Below, piece after piece: positions 18,751-27,124 of a DNA stretch of 64,000 bases. Numbering within the stretch: the first letter of the stretch is position 1; every line of letters begins with the position of its first letter. The notes below the pieces were generated by a model. The model was not told the origin of the DNA and ran no database searches. It was given only the letters and a program-made list of their open reading frames with translations. A program made the translations under genes and the position numbers. The DNA comes from Microbacterium sp. VKM Ac-2870 (GTDB lineage Bacteria; Actinomycetota; Actinomycetes; Actinomycetales; Microbacteriaceae), in NCBI RefSeq assembly GCF_015350795.1, contig NZ_JADKSH010000002.1, positions 496,001 to 560,000 on the forward strand. Reading direction: 5' to 3'.

Positions 18751-18814
18751 CGCCGAGACACGACCTGGCGCCCCAGACGACCACGCGTTTCGGGCGCCAG
18801 GTCGTGTCTCGGCG
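18751..18814. repeat. Perfect 23-bp inverted repeat, bidirectional terminator candidate
   Basis: Arms at 18751-18773 and 18792-18814 are perfectly complementary (core CGAGACACGACCTGGCGCCC) around an 18-nt loop. It lies between the convergent SDR and MFS genes. It looks like a dispersed palindromic element used as a terminator. Confidence 0.75.
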
Positions 18815-18837
18815 GGCGGGAGCGGGGAGCGGTCGGG

Positions 18838-20349
18838 TCAGGACTCCGGGCCGTCGGCGAAGGCCACCTTGGGCACGAAGACCAGCAGCACGGCGGCGAG
18901 GAAGCCGCCGCCGGCGCAGATCGCCCACACCGTGAGGTATCCGCCGAGGGATGCCGCGGTCTGGCTGGCCACCGCGCCCGCACCGGCCGCGAGCACGACG
19001 CCGAACACGGCCGACGAGAACGATCCGCCGATGGTCTTGGTCGTATTGGTCAGCGCCGTCGCGATGCCGGTCTGACCGCGGGGAGCCGCCGCGGCGGCGG
19101 CTGCCGGGAGCGCCCCGACGAGCGCGCCGCAGCCGAGACCCGCGATCGACAGGTTGAGCAGCACCTGCCACAGTCCCAGGTGGAATGGCAGGAAGAGCAG
19201 ATACCCGACGCCGACGAGCAGTGACGCCGCGATCAGCACCACCCGCGGGCTCGCCCGTCGTGAGGTGACCGCGAAGAGCACCGCACCGACGATGAGCGAC
19301 ACCAGGTAGACGCCGATGATGTTCGAGCGGTCCGTGGCATCCAATCCGAGCCCGTACCCGAGCGATGGATCGGTGCCGGCGTAGGTCGACAGGGGCCCCT
19401 GCGCTCCCAACAGGCTGATGCCGATGAGGAACGCGGTTGCCTGCACCGGCCACATCTCCGGCCTCCGCAGCACGCGGATGTCGACCGCGGGGTCGTCTTG
19501 ACGCAGCTCGAATCGCACGAACCAGACGAAAACGCCCACACCGCCCACCAGCAAAGCGATGACCCATACCCACGCTCCCGCGCCGAGCGCGAGCTCGCCG
19601 ATCATGCGCATCCAGGCGAGGCCCCCGGTGACCAGCAGCAGCGCCCACGCGAGCAGCACGAAGCCCCACGTGTCGAGGCGGCGCCCGCCCTCGGGCACCG
19701 ATTCGGGCACGCCGATCCAGATGACGAACGCGATGATCGTCACGGCTACCGCGGGCACCACGAGTGTGGTCGTGAGGTTCTGGCCGGTCGCCGCGAAGAT
19801 GCGTCCGGCGGCGAGGGCGCCGAGGATCGCCCCGACTTCGAGTCCGACGACCAGCAGGCCCGCCGCACGGCGGGTGGTGGAGACACCGCGCTGCTGCACG
19901 CGCCCGCGTTCGAAGATGAGGGCGATCTCCAGCGGCAGCCACACGACGTAGAAGCCCTGCAGGGCCCACGCGATCAGGAAGCTCCAGAAGGAGGTCGCGA
20001 ACACGAGCCACCAGGTGGCTCCGGCCGTCAGAATCGCGGCGATGAGCAGGATGCGCTTGTGGCCGTACATGTCGCCCAGCTTGGCGAGCACGGGCACCAC
20101 GAGTGCCGACAGCAGCAGCTGCGCGGCCTCGAACCAGTTGACGTCCGAATCATGGATGCCGAGAGAGACGACGATGTCGCTGAACAGCGGCACGTAGTAG
20201 CCCTGCAGGATGCCGCTGACGATCTCGACCAGGATGAACCAGCCGATGAGACCGGCGGTGATGCCGAGGGCACCCGGAAGGCGCGGGGACGGCACGCGGG
20301 CGGCACTCGTCGTCGAGGAACCTGTGCGTCGTGAGGTCACGGCGTTCAC
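18838..20349 (-). CDS. MFS transporter
   Basis: A protein of about 503 aa with 12-14 membrane segments. The first segments (GLIGWFILVEIVSGILQGYY) are followed by the MFS motif A loop VVPVLAKLGDMYGHKRILL, then ALQGFYVVWLPLEIALIFERGR and a late MGQTGIATALTNTTKTIGGS-like exchange segment (seen as RGQTGIATALTNTTKTIGGS). The length suggests a DHA2-like drug or metabolite exporter; the substrate is unknown. GTG 20349 is chosen because the longer ATG 20379 start would leave only 21 bp for the divergent promoter; no strong ribosome-binding site decides it. Confidence 0.82.
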   Translation of the reverse strand: MNAVTSRRTGSSTTSAARVPSPRLPGALGITAGLIGWFILVEIVSGILQGYYVPLFSDIVVSLGIHDSDVNWFEAAQLLLSALVVPVLAKLGDMYGHKRILLIAAILTAGATWWLVFATSFWSFLIAWALQGFYVVWLPLEIALIFERGRVQQRGVSTTRRAAGLLVVGLEVGAILGALAAGRIFAATGQNLTTTLVVPAVAVTIIAFVIWIGVPESVPEGGRRLDTWGFVLLAWALLLVTGGLAWMRMIGELALGAGAWVWVIALLVGGVGVFVWFVRFELRQDDPAVDIRVLRRPEMWPVQATAFLIGISLLGAQGPLSTYAGTDPSLGYGLGLDATDRSNIIGVYLVSLIVGAVLFAVTSRRASPRVVLIAASLLVGVGYLLFLPFHLGLWQVLLNLSIAGLGCGALVGALPAAAAAAAPRGQTGIATALTNTTKTIGGSFSSAVFGVVLAAGAGAVASQTAASLGGYLTVWAICAGGGFLAAVLLVFVPKVAFADGPES

Positions 20350-20387
20350 TCTAGCCACGCGTGGCGGCCGGTGGCGCACGCGACGCC

Positions 20388-20393
20388 TAGGCT
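20388..20393 (+). promoter_or_regulatory. -10 box of leaderless phosphoribosyltransferase promoter
   Basis: TAGGCT lies seven bases before GTG 20401, with no Shine-Dalgarno sequence between. This decides the start over the upstream ATG at 20371. Confidence 0.5.
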
Positions 20394-20400
20394 TGAGGCC

Positions 20401-20901
20401 GTGACCAGCGAGCGCGAAGTGTTGACATGGGACGGTTTCGGCGAGGCGACACGGACCCTGTCGCGGCAGATCGTCGCCGATGAGTTCGTTCCCGACGTCG
20501 TGGTGGCCATCGCCCGCGGCGGTCTGCTGCCGGCCGGAGCGATCGCGTACGGTCTCGGCGTCAAGAGCTGCGGTGCCCTGAATGTCGAGTTCTACACCGG
20601 CATCGGCACGGTGCTCGAAGCTCCCGCGCTGCTACCGCCCGACCTCGACCTCGGCTACCTTCCGGGCAAGCGCGTGCTGCTGGTCGACGACGTCGCCGAC
20701 AGCGGCCGCACGCTCGCCCTCGCCGTGCAGATGCTGCGCGACGCGGATGCCGATGTCCGCTCGGTCTGCATCTACTCCAAGCCGGGCACGATCGCGAACC
20801 CCGACTATGTGTGGCGTCAGACCGACCTGTGGATCGACTTCCCGTGGTCGGCGGCTGGATCCGTCCTCGAGGAGGATTCCGGAGCCGAGGCCAGCGCCTG
20901 A
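20401..20901 (+). CDS. Phosphoribosyltransferase (purine salvage type)
   Basis: A 166-aa type I PRTase starting [17 protein letters not shown]. It contains the first-shell loop [20 protein letters not shown] and the PRPP-binding signature [30 protein letters not shown] near the end, with the conserved aromatic and Asp for the base, resembles the xanthine/hypoxanthine-guanine group (Gpt-like), but the exact base is not certain. Its stop overlaps the start of ung as TGATG, so the two are [15 protein letters not shown] coupled. Confidence 0.85.
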   Translation: MTSEREVLTWDGFGEATRTLSRQIVADEFVPDVVVAIARGGLLPAGAIAYGLGVKSCGALNVEFYTGIGTVLEAPALLPPDLDLGYLPGKRVLLVDDVADSGRTLALAVQMLRDADADVRSVCIYSKPGTIANPDYVWRQTDLWIDFPWSAAGSVLEEDSGAEASA

Positions 20902-21590
20902 TGGCGATGACGCTCGACGAGCTGGCCGACGCCGAGCTCATCGACGCGGAATGGGCCCGGGCGCTGACGCCGGTGTCGCCGGACATCGCGGCCCTGGGTG
21001 AGCGTCTGCGCGCCGAGACGGCGGCGGGCCGTCACTATCTGCCCGCCGGCGACAAGGTGCTGCGCGCGTTCGCGCGACCGCTGTCGGAGGTGAAGGTCCT
21101 CATCGTCGGGCAGGACCCCTATCCGACCCCCGGGCATCCGATCGGGCTGTCGTTTGCGGTCGACGCGCAGGTGCGGCCCCTCCCGCGCAGCCTCGCCAAC
21201 ATCTACCAGGAACTCGAGACCGATCTCGGCATCCCTCGTGCTGCGCACGGCGACCTGTCGGCGTGGAGCGATCAGGGTGTCATGCTCCTGAACCGCGTCC
21301 TCACCGTCGCGCCGGGCGCGCCGGCTTCGCATCGTGGGTGGGGTTGGGAGAAGGTGACCGAGCATGCGATCCGCACGCTCGTCGCCCGCGACCGGCCTCT
21401 CGTCGCGGTGCTGTGGGGGCGGGATGCCGCGAGCCTCCGCCCGCTGTTGGGTGACACGCCCATCGTCGAGTCCGCCCATCCGTCGCCATTGTCGGCCCAC
21501 CGAGGGTTCTTCGGCTCACGTCCCTTCTCGCGCGTCAACGATCTGCTGGAAAAGCAGGGTGCGGCCGCGGTCGACTGGCGCCTAGGCTGA
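20901..21590 (+). CDS. ung: Uracil-DNA glycosylase
   Basis: A 229-aa family 1 UDG starting [13 protein letters not shown]. The water-activating loop [17 protein letters not shown] and the DNA-intercalation motif [18 protein letters not shown] are intact, and [13 protein letters not shown] and AVLWGRDA are the usual supporting strands. It removes uracil from DNA in base excision repair. ATG 20901 overlaps the stop of the upstream gene, and the longer frame from 20811 is out of keeping with the family start. Confidence 0.95.
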   Translation: MAMTLDELADAELIDAEWARALTPVSPDIAALGERLRAETAAGRHYLPAGDKVLRAFARPLSEVKVLIVGQDPYPTPGHPIGLSFAVDAQVRPLPRSLANIYQELETDLGIPRAAHGDLSAWSDQGVMLLNRVLTVAPGAPASHRGWGWEKVTEHAIRTLVARDRPLVAVLWGRDAASLRPLLGDTPIVESAHPSPLSAHRGFFGSRPFSRVNDLLEKQGAAAVDWRLG

Positions 21591-21595
21591 GCGCC

Positions 21596-22216
21596 ATGCT
21601 GGAGGAGGAATACGACAAGAGCCGGCGTCGGCTGCCCGCGCATTTGCGGCGGGCGGAGCAGGAGCGACCGTTCGCGTACGAGATCCGTCCGGTCCGTGAG
21701 GACGACATCCCCGACATCCGTGAGATCTACAACCACTACGTGACCAACTCCGTGGTCACCTTCGATGAGAAGAAGTGGTCGCTGTCGCAGTGGCGAGAAA
21801 AGGTCGGCTACCTCGCCAAGCTCGGCATGCCGTTCATCGTCGCCCAGTCGCCGAGCGGGCAGGTCCTCGGTTACGCGCTGGTTCAGCCGATGTCGGCGAA
21901 GTCGGCGTATCGGTACAGCGTGGAGAACTCGATCTACCTCGGTCAGGCGGCGACCGGCAAGGGTCTGGGTCGTGCGCTGCTGGAGGCGCTCATTGCGGCC
22001 AGCGAAGCCGCCGGCATCCATCAGATGGTTGCCGTGATCAGCGACAAAGGCGCGGAAGCGTCGGTCGCCCTGCACGAGAAAATGGGATTCGTCGAGGTCG
22101 GACGCATGGGGCGGGTCGGCTTCAAGTTCGGCCGCTGGCTCGGCACGATCTATCTGCAGAAGCAGCTGTCTCCCTCCAAGAAGAAGCGGTCGCTGTTCTC
22201 GCGCTCCGAACGCTGA
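21596..22216 (+). CDS. GNAT N-acetyltransferase (phosphinothricin acetyltransferase-like)
   Basis: A 206-aa protein. After a charged lead of about 25 residues comes YEIRPVREDDIPDIREIYNHYVTNSVVTFDEK, then GYALVQPMSAKSAYRYSVENSIYLGQAATGKGLGRALLEALI and VAVISDKGAEASVALHEKMGFVEVGRMGRVGFKFGRWL. This is the Pat/YncA layout with the Q/RxxGxG/A acetyl-CoA loop. These enzymes acetylate phosphinothricin, methionine sulfoximine or related amines. TAGGCT lies seven bases before ATG 21596, giving a leaderless reading just after ung. Confidence 0.87.
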   Translation: MLEEEYDKSRRRLPAHLRRAEQERPFAYEIRPVREDDIPDIREIYNHYVTNSVVTFDEKKWSLSQWREKVGYLAKLGMPFIVAQSPSGQVLGYALVQPMSAKSAYRYSVENSIYLGQAATGKGLGRALLEALIAASEAAGIHQMVAVISDKGAEASVALHEKMGFVEVGRMGRVGFKFGRWLGTIYLQKQLSPSKKKRSLFSRSER

Positions 22217-22250
22217 TCGCGGGTCGCCGCGTTCGCGAGCGGGCGAAACG

Positions 22251-22625
22251 TCAGTGTGCGCGGCTACCCTCGCCGCCGCCGGCGTCGGTCGCACGGACCG
22301 CGTCGATCAGCGCGCGCCACGGCCCGTGAGCCCGCGATTCCGCGACGACCGCGCGGTGTGAGCGTCCCGCCAGGTCGGCCTCGATTGTCCACGTGAAGCG
22401 GTCGGCGCCGTCCGGAGCGGCCGACACCCCGGCGGCCAGAGCGTCCACCGCCTCCCACGGGCAGCTGTCGACGAGTTCGATCCACATCTCGCGCTCGCGC
22501 GGGGGAGCCGTGACGCACCAGCGGCGGGTGAGCCCCGCGATGCCGCCGGAGCGCGCTACCGTCACCCGCACCGCGGGATCGGATGCGGGCTCAGACGGAA
22601 CGGGAAGATCGGCTCGGCTCGGCAC
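22251..22625 (-). CDS. Emfourin-like protease inhibitor
   Basis: A 124-aa protein with VRVTVARSGGIAGLTRRWCV, a central acidic ELVDSCPWEAVDAL stretch, and FTWTIEADLAGRSHRAVV ending in WRALIDAVRAT. This matches the emfourin family, tight inhibitors of protealysin-type M4 peptidases usually encoded beside their target. Here it starts inside the 3' end of the M4 gene (35-bp overlap), a strong contextual support. It probably keeps the cytoplasmic protease in check until release. Confidence 0.8.
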   Translation of the reverse strand: MPSRADLPVPSEPASDPAVRVTVARSGGIAGLTRRWCVTAPPREREMWIELVDSCPWEAVDALAAGVSAAPDGADRFTWTIEADLAGRSHRAVVAESRAHGPWRALIDAVRATDAGGGEGSRAH

Positions 22626-23676
22626 GGTCGGTTACGCCGACGGCCTTCCACGCGGTGCGGACGGCGGCGGCTTCCTCCGACTCCTCACCGTACTCCCGCG
22701 CCGCCGTGGCGGTCGTGGCGGCGGCGAAGTCGGCGAAATCAGCGGCGCTGTCGAGCCCGCCCGCCGTGACCGTCAGATACCAGATGCGCCCCGCGCGCTC
22801 CCAGGCGAGGCCGCCGAGGCGCGTCGCGACGAGATGGAAGGCTTTGTTCGGGATGCCGGAGTTGATGTGCACGCCGCCGTTGTCTTCGGTCGTCTGCACG
22901 TAGTCGCGCATGTGCGCCGGCTGCGGGTCGCGGCCGAGCACATCGTCGTCGTAGGCCGTTCCCGGGGCGCTCAGAGAGCGCAGCGCGACCCCCTGCACCG
23001 CGTCGGTGAAGATGCCGGCGCCGATCAGCCATGATGCGTGATCGGCGGTCTGGCCGGCGAGATGCTGCTCGGTAAGTGCGCCGAAGACGTCGGCGATCGA
23101 TTCGTTGAGCGCGCCCGACTGGCCGTGATAGGCCAAGCCGCCGCCGTACTCGATCACGCCGTGCCCGAGCTCGTGCCCGATGACGCTGACCGAAGCGGTG
23201 AACCCGCGGAAGACCTCGCCGTCGCCGTCCCCGAACACCATGCGCTCGCCGTTCCAGAAGGCGTTGTCGTAGCGATCGCCGTAGTGCACGCTCGCCTCGA
23301 GCGCTCCGCCCCCGCCATCGATCGATCGGCGGGCGAAGGCATCCCAGAACAACTCGAAGCTCGCCCCGAGCCCGGCGAACGCCTCATCGACCGCCGGGTC
23401 GCCGGTCGGCCCGTCATCCTCGCCGCGCACGCGCACGCCCGGCAGCTGCTCGCGATGCTGCGCGTCGCAGATCAGTCGCTCCGGCGCAGGCTCGCCGCTG
23501 ACGACGAGCGCATCGCCGTCGACCGACAGATCCAGGCGGGCGCGGTCGCGGCGGGGCGGATGGTAGGTGCGTCCCAGCGCGAGCGTTGCGCGCGCGGCCT
23601 CGGCCGCGGTCGCGAGATGCGGAGCGTCGGTCGCGGCCAGGCGCGACAGCAGGTACGGGGGGACGATGGCGAACAT
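22591..23676 (-). CDS. Protealysin-like M4 family metallopeptidase
   Basis: A 361-aa protein. It opens with FAIVPPYLLSRLA, the short propeptide signature of protealysins, and has no signal peptide. Zinc ligands are in SVIGHELGHGVIEY (HExxH) and the distal Glu of ALNESIADVFGAL; HINSGIPNKAFHLVAT carries the late active-site His region. This architecture differs from thermolysins, which have long FTP/PepSY propeptides. The emfourin inhibitor gene follows with an overlap, so the pair is probably [12 protein letters not shown]. The role of actinobacterial protealysins is not established. Confidence 0.9.
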   Translation of the reverse strand: MFAIVPPYLLSRLAATDAPHLATAAEAARATLALGRTYHPPRRDRARLDLSVDGDALVVSGEPAPERLICDAQHREQLPGVRVRGEDDGPTGDPAVDEAFAGLGASFELFWDAFARRSIDGGGGALEASVHYGDRYDNAFWNGERMVFGDGDGEVFRGFTASVSVIGHELGHGVIEYGGGLAYHGQSGALNESIADVFGALTEQHLAGQTADHASWLIGAGIFTDAVQGVALRSLSAPGTAYDDDVLGRDPQPAHMRDYVQTTEDNGGVHINSGIPNKAFHLVATRLGGLAWERAGRIWYLTVTAGGLDSAADFADFAAATTATAAREYGEESEEAAAVRTAWKAVGVTDRAEPSRSSRSV

Positions 23677-23710
23677 GGCGTCACCCTATGCCCGGCATCC
23701 GACGCCCGTG

Positions 23711-24517
23711 TCAGTTCCGTGGCGCTTCGATCACGGGGATCGAGGCGAGCAGCCGTCGCGTGTAGCCGACCTGCGGGGCCAGCAGCACCTTCTCGGTGGG
23801 GCCTTCCTCGACGATGCGGCCGTCCTTCATGACGACGACCTCGTCGCACAGGTTCTGCACGACGCCGATGTCGTGCGACACCATCACAAGCGTGAGGTTC
23901 TCTTTCGCGCGCAGCTCGCGCAGCACGTCGAGGATCTGCGCACGCACGGTCACATCGAGCGCCGATAGGGGCTCGTCGCCGACGAGGATGCGCGGACGAT
24001 GCACGATGGCGCGCGCGAGCGCGATCCGCTGGCGCTGACCGCCCGAGAACTCGTGCGGGTAGCGGTCGGTCATCGCCGCTTCCAGGCCCACCGACTGCAG
24101 GACGTCGCGCACCCTGGCGCGGCGGTCGCCCGGGATGCCGAGCGCCCACAGCGGCTCGCCGATGATGCGACCGACGCTCATCCGCGGGTCGAGCGAGGCG
24201 TAGGGATCTTGGAAGACGATGCCGGTCTCGCGGCGCAGCCAATGCAGCGACCGCGCGGAGGCGCGGGCGTCGACGGCCCGTCCCGCGACGGTGACGCTGC
24301 CCGAGGTCGGAGCGTCGAGGCCGAGCAGCAGACGCACGAGGGTGGACTTGCCCGATCCCGATTCTCCGATGATGCCGACGGCCGATCCTTCGAACACGTC
24401 GATGTCGGCGTCGTCGAGGGCCGTCGTCCATCGCCTCGCCTCGAGCAGGCGGGTGCCGCCCTGGCGGAACCGTCGCCCGAGTCCCCGCCCGCTCATCAGC
24501 GGTTGCACCTCGCTCAT
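23711..24517 (-). CDS. Peptide-type ABC transporter ATP-binding protein (DppF/OppF-like)
   Basis: A 268-aa ABC ATPase with Walker A GESGSGKSTLVRLL, signature HEFSGGQRQRIALARAI and Walker B ILVGDEPLSALDVT. The C-terminal PQVGYTRRLLASIPVIE is the oligopeptide-ATPase tail type. It is last in a five-gene operon and overlaps the previous ATPase by 4 bp. Confidence 0.93.
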   Translation of the reverse strand: MSEVQPLMSGRGLGRRFRQGGTRLLEARRWTTALDDADIDVFEGSAVGIIGESGSGKSTLVRLLLGLDAPTSGSVTVAGRAVDARASARSLHWLRRETGIVFQDPYASLDPRMSVGRIIGEPLWALGIPGDRRARVRDVLQSVGLEAAMTDRYPHEFSGGQRQRIALARAIVHRPRILVGDEPLSALDVTVRAQILDVLRELRAKENLTLVMVSHDIGVVQNLCDEVVVMKDGRIVEEGPTEKVLLAPQVGYTRRLLASIPVIEAPRN

Positions 24518-25302
24518 ACGTCACCGCCCGGTCGCCAGACTGTCGCGGTCGCGTCGCGCAGCAGGCCCCGTGTCACGGGGGACTCGGGCGCGGTGAGCAG
24601 CCGCGAGAGTGCGCCGTACTCGACCACGCGGCCGTCATCGAGTACCACGGCGTGCGTCGCGATCCGCGACAACACGGCGAGGTCGTGCGTGATGAACACG
24701 AGCGACATGCCATCGCGCGTCACCAGACCGGCGAGCAGATCGAGCACCTCCGCTTGGATCGTCACGTCGAGCGCCGTCGTGGGTTCGTCGGCGATGAGCA
24801 GCCGCGGTCGACAGGCGAGCGCCATCGCGATCGCGACGCGCTGTCGCTGGCCGCCGGAGAGCTGGTGGGGATAGCGCCGGACGATCTGCGCCGGATCGGG
24901 CAGTCGCACCCGCTGCGCCTCGGCGATCGCGCGGACTGCGGCCTCGCGGCGGCCGAGGCCTTCATGGATGCGCACCGACTCGGCGATCTGCCGGCCGACG
25001 GTGCGGATGGGGTTCAGAGCGGTGCGGGGTTCTTGGAAGACGATGCCGATCTCGTCGCCGCGCAGGCGCGCCAGCTCGCGGTCGGGAAGGCCGATCAGCT
25101 CGCGGTCGTTCCAGCGGATGCTGCCGGTCGCCGTCGCGGCATCCGGAAGCAGGCCGAGCACGGCCAGAGCGGTGAGCGATTTGCCCGAGCCGGATTCGCC
25201 AATCAGCCCCACGCGTGCGCCGTCGGGAACGTCGAACGAGATGCCGTCGACGACGCGCCGACCATCGATCTCGACGACGAGGTCTCGGACCACGAGGCTC
25301 AT
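24514..25302 (-). CDS. Peptide-type ABC transporter ATP-binding protein (DppD/OppD-like)
   Basis: A 262-aa ATPase starting MSLVVRDLVVEIDGRRVVDG. Walker A is GESGSGKSLTALAVLGLLPD, signature HQLSGGQRQRVAIAMALA, Walker B LLIADEPTTALDVT and H-loop FITHDLAVLS. The start at 25302 fits the family length and makes a 4-bp overlap with the upstream permease; a frame reaching 26163 is an artefact. Together with the second ATPase it should form the heterodimeric motor of the importer. Confidence 0.93.
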   Translation of the reverse strand: MSLVVRDLVVEIDGRRVVDGISFDVPDGARVGLIGESGSGKSLTALAVLGLLPDAATATGSIRWNDRELIGLPDRELARLRGDEIGIVFQEPRTALNPIRTVGRQIAESVRIHEGLGRREAAVRAIAEAQRVRLPDPAQIVRRYPHQLSGGQRQRVAIAMALACRPRLLIADEPTTALDVTIQAEVLDLLAGLVTRDGMSLVFITHDLAVLSRIATHAVVLDDGRVVEYGALSRLLTAPESPVTRGLLRDATATVWRPGGDV

Positions 25303-26177
25303 GCGATCACCGCCGTGGTGTGGGTCTGCGCGAGCGAGCGGCGCCGCGACAGGGTGGGATCCGTCGCTTCGCGGAGGGCATCGCCGAGGAGGTTCAGCCC
25401 GAGAACGGTGAGTGTGATCGCGAGGCCCGGCCACACAACGCTCAGCGGGTGGACCGAGATGTACTGCTGCAGGTCTTTCAACAACAGCCCCCAACTGGGC
25501 TCGGTGAGCGGCGCCCCGAAGCCGAGGTAGCTGAGGCCCGCCTCGGCGAGGACGGCGACGGCCATGCCCCACGACAGCTGCACGATGAAGACGGGTGCGA
25601 CGTTCGGCAGCAGGTGGCGGTACAGGTTCTGCAGCGGCGTGAGACCCGATGCTCGGCCCGCGAGCACGAAGTCGCTGTGCAGCACGCGCCGCAACTCGGG
25701 GCGGGTGACGCGGGCGATGTTCACGCCGAAACCGATGCCGACAGAGACGATCACCACCCACAGCGATCCGCCCCACACCGACGAGATCATCATCGCGATC
25801 AGCAGCACGGGGAAGGCGATGAGGATGTCGACGAGCACCGCCACGGTTTCGCGGATCCATCGTGCGGTCAGCGAGCCGAGTGCGGCGAGGGCGACGCCGA
25901 TGATGGTGGCGACCACGCCCGCTCCGAGCGCGACCCACACCGTTGTCCGCGCGCCCGCCATGAGCAGGCTGAGGATGTCGCGACCGGAGCCGTCGGTGCC
26001 GAGCAGGTGGGGCCACCCCGGGGGAGCCCAGCGGCCGTCGACGTCGACGGTCTGGGGATCGAACGGCAGCCAGAACCGGGCGACGAGCGCGACGACACCG
26101 ATGGCGAGCACGACGATCAGGCCGAACCGTCCGGTCGACAGTGCCCACAGCCGCCGAAGCCACGCGAACCTGCTCAC
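25299..26177 (-). CDS. Peptide-type ABC transporter permease (DppC-like)
   Basis: A 292-aa permease with about six membrane segments. After the first segment comes HLLGTDGSGRDILSLLMAGAR, the hallmark of DppC/OppC, and the EAA-like coupling loop ASGLTPLQNLYRHLLPNVAP followed by EAGLSYLGFGAPLTEPSWG. GTG 26177 is chosen because it overlaps the upstream permease stop by 4 bp; the longer frame to 26612 is antisense noise. Confidence 0.92.
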   Translation of the reverse strand: MSRFAWLRRLWALSTGRFGLIVVLAIGVVALVARFWLPFDPQTVDVDGRWAPPGWPHLLGTDGSGRDILSLLMAGARTTVWVALGAGVVATIIGVALAALGSLTARWIRETVAVLVDILIAFPVLLIAMMISSVWGGSLWVVIVSVGIGFGVNIARVTRPELRRVLHSDFVLAGRASGLTPLQNLYRHLLPNVAPVFIVQLSWGMAVAVLAEAGLSYLGFGAPLTEPSWGLLLKDLQQYISVHPLSVVWPGLAITLTVLGLNLLGDALREATDPTLSRRRSLAQTHTTAVIA

Positions 26178-27124
26178 TCGGCCTCCCGCTGTCGGGGATC
26201 GATGATCCGGTGCACGAGGTCGACGACGAAGCCGACGACCAGGACGAACCCGGTGAGCACCAACAGCTCGCCCTGTACCTTCAGCAGGTCGCGCTTTCCG
26301 ACGTCCTCCACGAGCATCCGCCCGATGCCCGGGAGGCTGAACAGCTGTTCGATCACGACCGCGCCGACGATGATCCCGGCGACCTGCAGACCAAGCACCG
26401 TGATGATCGACAGTCCCACCGTCGGCAGACCGTGACGGATCAGGGCCTGGGTGCGGGTGAGTCCCTTGGCTGCGGCGGTGCGGACGAAGTCCTGCCCGGT
26501 CGCCTGCAGCGTGGCGGAGCGGACGAAGCGCATCAGCATCGCGCCTTCCACCACCCCGATCGTGATCGCCGGCAGCAGCAGGGCGCGCAGCGCGGCGGCG
26601 GGATCGCTCCACCCTCCCCGGGGGAATCCCTGCGCGGGCAACCAGCCCAGCCAGACCGCGAAGACGAGGACGAGCATCATTCCGGCCCAGACGACGGGGA
26701 CGGCGGCGATCGCTTGCGCGCCGACCGACAGCGCCGTGCCGTCCCGGCGTCCGCGACGCAGGGCCGACACGACACCGAACGGCAGGGCGATGAGCAGGGC
26801 GACGGTCATCGCCATCAGGCCGAGCGGAATGGTGACCTGTGCCTTCTCCGCAAGCTGTGTCGCCACCGGGGCCCCCGTCAGCAGCGACGTGCCGAGGTCA
26901 CCGCGCAACACTCCGCCGATCCACGAGAGGTACTGCACGGGCAGCGGCTGGCCGAGGCCCAGGTGCTCGCGGATCGCGGCGACCTGTTCCGGGCTGGAGT
27001 CGATCCCGGCGATGAGCTGGGCCACATCGCCGGGAAGCACCCGCAGCGTGAGGAAGATCAGCGCACTGGCGACGAACAGACCCAGCAGCAGCAGGGCCAG
27101 TCGTGTCAGTGCGTAGCGGATCAC
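26174..27124 (-). CDS. Peptide-type ABC transporter permease (DppB-like)
   Basis: A 316-aa permease starting VIRYALTRLALLLLGLFVAS. It has the DppB lead LRVLPGDVAQLIAG, the loop GLGQPLPVQYLSWIGGVLRGDLG, and the coupling loop TAAAKGLTRTQALIRHGLP before EQLFSLPGIGRMLVEDVGKRD. GTG 27124 overlaps the stop of the binding-protein gene by 4 bp (GTGA). It forms the transmembrane pore with the DppC-like partner. Confidence 0.92.
   Translation of the reverse strand: MIRYALTRLALLLLGLFVASALIFLTLRVLPGDVAQLIAGIDSSPEQVAAIREHLGLGQPLPVQYLSWIGGVLRGDLGTSLLTGAPVATQLAEKAQVTIPLGLMAMTVALLIALPFGVVSALRRGRRDGTALSVGAQAIAAVPVVWAGMMLVLVFAVWLGWLPAQGFPRGGWSDPAAALRALLLPAITIGVVEGAMLMRFVRSATLQATGQDFVRTAAAKGLTRTQALIRHGLPTVGLSIITVLGLQVAGIIVGAVVIEQLFSLPGIGRMLVEDVGKRDLLKVQGELLVLTGFVLVVGFVVDLVHRIIDPRQREAE

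Noticed and set aside
18751-18814. Insertion sequence ends
   Set aside because: The arms are only 18 bp apart with no transposase, so it is a palindrome, not an IS.
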